Assembly (NCBI GenBank): GCA_039621445.1
Contig: CP154955.1
Span: forward strand, 10,652,241-10,716,240
DNA: 64,000 nt
Direction of reading: 5' to 3'
Origin: Euglena gracilis
Taxonomy: Eukaryota > Euglenida > Euglenophyceae > Euglenales
Part shown: positions 61,060-64,000 of the stretch, in pieces
Layout: the number at the start of each line of letters is the position of its first letter
How positions within the stretch are numbered: position 1 is the stretch's first letter
Position numbers and translations under genes: made by a program
The notes under the pieces: model-generated
Databases searched by the model: none
Seen by the model: the letters and a program-made list of their open reading frames with translations, nothing else
What the model was told of the DNA's origin: nothing

Positions 61060-61290
61060 TTGGGGGGGGGGCGTATCTTAAAGGGACCCCCCCCCCCGGG
61101 AGTCGCTCTGGCCACCCAGCCAAAAATGGCTCGAAATCAATGGGCTTTTTCTCCCGCCAATCCTGGCCCACCCACCCCGGAGGGGGGGGGGGGGGGTGCA
61201 GGAGTCAAAAACAAGTCAGTCACTCCGAAAAGACACCCGGTCAGCCACCCTCAGGGGATGGGTCAGACACATCTTAAGCAATGGAAAGGT
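61060..61290. repeat. Dispersed repeat 'CAGTCAGTCACT', copy 4
   Basis: Same plan as copies 1-3, with AAGTCAGTCACTCCGAAAA near 61212 and C/G runs. Confidence 0.75.
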
Positions 61291-61485
61291 GGGGTTGAAT
61301 AAAACTAAGCTCCAGTTCAGCCCAGCATAAATACAAACGAATGTCTATGTTCAAATGGATTACAATGTCTTCAAGACCGCTGCCCGTTAAATTTAACCTC
61401 ATTTTGGCCCAGCAAAATTTCTTCAAACAAAAGTCTAGAAGGGCTGCATGAGGAAACATCCTTTCAGTTTGGATGTTGACCCAGC

Positions 61486-61750
<265 letters not shown>

Positions 61751-62617
61751 GCAGTGCCACATCCAATGTATTGCAACATTGCATGTATGCAACGTACTTG
61801 ACATGCTCGATGTCAGGGAGGGGGGGTCACACCCCTGGATTGGCAAGCAAACAGTCTGGCTGTCTGGCTGGAACCACCAGACAGCGGGTCCAACGGCAGA
61901 AGAACAAGGCAGCTTTGCAATGGAGACACACCTCCCAAAGTTCGCAGACTTTCACTTGGCACCGGCGCTTCGCCAGGGCGCCGAGGCAAGCCAGCAGCTC
62001 CTCGTCGAAGAGCTGCAGAGCAAACTCAACAGGACCCACGCAGCACACGTTTGCCAAACAGGAAGCTGGAAAAAAAAAGCAACGAAGAAGTTTTTAAAAA
62101 AAATCACATCCAAAAAATAAATAATATAAATACTGACCTGTTAATATAACCTAATAATATAAATAAATAAATACTGACCTGTTCACATAGCTGTATGGTC
62201 CATAAAGCCCATTCCCATAAAACTGCCTGGGAGATTTTTGGATCCTGTTTCGTGGTTCGCCCACGAGGGGGCAGGAATACATAGGAACCCTGAGGGAGGA
62301 GGGTTGCCCACTCCTTCCCATCTCAAATCCCATGGAGGCTTAAATTAGAATTTTTTGATGTTTTGAATCTTCAATTTTTGGTGTCTGGAGCAGGCCAGAG
62401 GCATACATTTCTGTGATGATCAAATCTCCGAAAATGCACAAACCTAATTTCGCCAATCCAATTTTGACTCCATCCCACTGTCTCCATTATTATTCTCATC
62501 CCATTCTTCTATCATCATTGTCATCCCATATTGAAAAAATCGTGTAAAAATTGCACACACAAAAAAAAGTGCAAAAAGCAAAAAAAATTCTTCTTTGTTT
62601 TTTGATGGTACTTGGTG

Positions 62618-62618
<1 letters not shown>
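61751..62618. other. Intergenic, no gene seen
   Basis: Plus-strand frame 61771-62120 continues out of the (TTG)n array without a recognisable domain. Confidence 0.4.
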
Positions 62619-62624
<6 letters not shown>

Positions 62625-62672
<48 letters not shown>

Positions 62673-62720
62673 TATAATATATATATATATATATGTATAT
62701 ATATACATATATACATATAC
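62625..62720. repeat. (TA)n microsatellite
   Basis: Nearly pure TA with ATATAC variants. Confidence 0.95.
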
Positions 62721-62812
62721 ACACCATAATATATGAGCTCCCCAACTATAAATGCCCCCCATAGGGCTCCCATATAGTTCGGAAGTAGGTGGGGGGGGTC
62801 AAGATAATTTTT

Positions 62813-62953
62813 TTGTGTTAATGATGGAGTAGGGTTAGGTGCGCGATTTAGGGTTAGGGTTAGGCCTAACTTATAGACGGGTGTTCGGTGTACAAGTTAG
62901 GCCTAACCCTAAGCCTAAGTCGCGCACGTAACCATACTCCACCATTAACACAA
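62813..62953. repeat. Palindromic module with TTAGGG words, copy 1
   Basis: Inverted arms TTGTGTTAATGATGGAGTA... and ...TACTCCACCATTAACACAA enclose TAGGGTTAGGG and GGCCTAAC words. Confidence 0.85.
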
Positions 62954-63035
62954 CAAACTCCACCCTCCACCCCCCTACTCCCAATTATATGGCCCCCCTG
63001 GGGGGCCATAAAGTTGGGAGCTGCCATACATACAT

Positions 63036-63067
63036 ACATGTGTGTGTGTGTGTGTGTGCGTGCGTGC

Positions 63068-63144
<77 letters not shown>

Positions 63145-63271
63145 TGTGTGTGTTGTGTGTGTATGTGTGTATGTATGTATATATATATATGTATGTATGT
63201 ATGTCTATATCTCTCTATATCTATATCAATATCTGTATATCTGTCTCTCTCTGTCTATCGCTCTGTCTATA

Positions 63272-63305
<34 letters not shown>

Positions 63306-63330
63306 TCTCCTATATATATACATATATATA
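63036..63330 (+). repeat. (TG)n, (TATG)n and (CT)n microsatellites
   Basis: Contiguous tracts: TG to about 63165, TATG to 63205, then CT/TCTA. Confidence 0.95.
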
Positions 63331-63439
63331 CATATATATGTATATATGACAGCTCCCCATATCCCTCTCCCCCCCCCCCCCGGGCCATATAGTTGGTAGT
63401 AGAGGGGGGGGGGGGGGGGGGGGGGGGGGGTGGAGTTTG

Positions 63440-63569
63440 TTGCGTTAATGATGGAGTAGGGTTAGGGTTACGAATTCGGCCTAACTTTAGGCCTAACTTG
63501 TACACCTAACACCCGGGTCTAACCCTAACCCTAAGTCGTAACCCTAACCCTATTCCATCATTAACGCAA
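63440..63569. repeat. Palindromic module with TTAGGG words, copy 2
   Basis: Same arms as copy 1 (TTGCGTTAATGATGGAGTAGG and CCATCATTAACGCAA), starting 627 bp downstream of the first. A G30 run lies just left of it. Confidence 0.85.
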
Positions 63570-63589
63570 AAAAAATTGCCGCCCCCCCC

Positions 63590-64000
63590 TAACAAAAAAA
63601 AAAAAAAAAAAAAAAACGAAAGGAAAAAAAAAAAAAAACAAAAAAAAAAGAAAAAAAAAAAAAAAAAAGAAACAAAAAAAAATAAAAAAAAAAAAAAAAA
63701 AAAAAAAACTATAATATATATACATCCATACAGACATCATACATAGCATACATACATACATACATACATCCATACATACTACTACATACTACATCATACA
63801 TACATACAATACATACAACATACATCCATACTACTCCTACATCCAATACTACCGACGACCTACATACATACATACTACATACAACATACATACATACATA
63901 CATACATACATACATACATACTAAGACATACTACATACATACAGACATACATACTCATACTCATACAAATACATACTACATGCCCATGCATGCATGCATG
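63590..64000 (+). repeat. Poly-A tract and (CATA)n microsatellite
   Basis: Impure A tract to about 63708, then CATACATA with variants to the window end. Confidence 0.95.

Noticed and set aside
62888-63349. Repeat-derived frames with MYKLGL starts
   Set aside because: They arise from the two palindromic modules and from microsatellites. The same start appears on both strands.

Overview
The window is eukaryotic nuclear DNA and looks repeat-dominated. It carries decayed LTR and tyrosine-recombinase retroelements, long G/C homopolymers, many microsatellites and small palindromic repeats. I see no operons, ribosome binding sites, tRNA or rRNA genes, or CRISPR. I cannot name the species. A microbial alga or other protist with a large genome is my guess. 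One hint is the primer-binding site of the left retroelement. It matches the TCTGCTACCA end of an animal/fungal/protist-type initiator tRNA-Met rather than the land-plant type.

Layout. (1) 0.5-11.1 kb, minus strand: a nearly complete Ty3/Gypsy chromovirus ('copy A') with 5' LTR, PBS, a gag with an unusual repeat-rich and coiled-coil N-terminus, capsid, zinc knuckle, protease, an extra domain, RT, RNase H, integrase and a C-terminal chromodomain. It is broken by about ten frameshifts. (2) 11.2-12.4 kb, plus strand: the end of a DIRS-like element (an NPPW-motif domain plus a tyrosine recombinase). (3) 13.1-17.2 kb, minus: 'copy B' of the chromovirus, truncated at both ends. (4) 17.2-22.9 kb, minus: a GC-richer block with two long proteins I do not recognise. 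Both have a disordered Pro/Glu-rich N-terminus, a Gly/Lys-rich patch and a Cys-containing globular C-terminus. (5) 22.9-31.6 kb, minus: 'copy C', complete in domain order but carrying a 405-bp internal inversion and a stop in the chromodomain. (6) 32.5-33.3 kb, minus: another NPPW-domain remnant. (7) 33.3-64 kb: no gene I can support. This part is made of small repeat families built around G/C runs, inverted-repeat elements, a cluster of about 32-bp palindromes at 55.3-57.2 kb, simple repeats and a subtelomere-like palindromic module with TTAGGG words at the right end.

The most unusual signals are four. First, the three chromovirus copies carry, between protease and RT, a domain whose motif layout matches the NPPW domain of the two DIRS-like remnants. 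Second, perfect micro-hairpins (arms 4-9 bp, loops 2-7 nt) occur at very high density in the retroelement coding sequence and in the unknown block; in the sense RNA the loops are often GAA, GAAA, AAAA or UUCG. Third, about twelve copies of a roughly 32-bp palindrome sit around 56 kb, four of them at a 48-51 bp spacing and arranged as a nested inverted repeat. Fourth, short clusters alternate G/C runs with a 'word' private to each cluster.

All functional statements come from reading motifs by eye. No database search was possible. Several start codons are GTG or are set by frameshifts, so gene borders are approximate.
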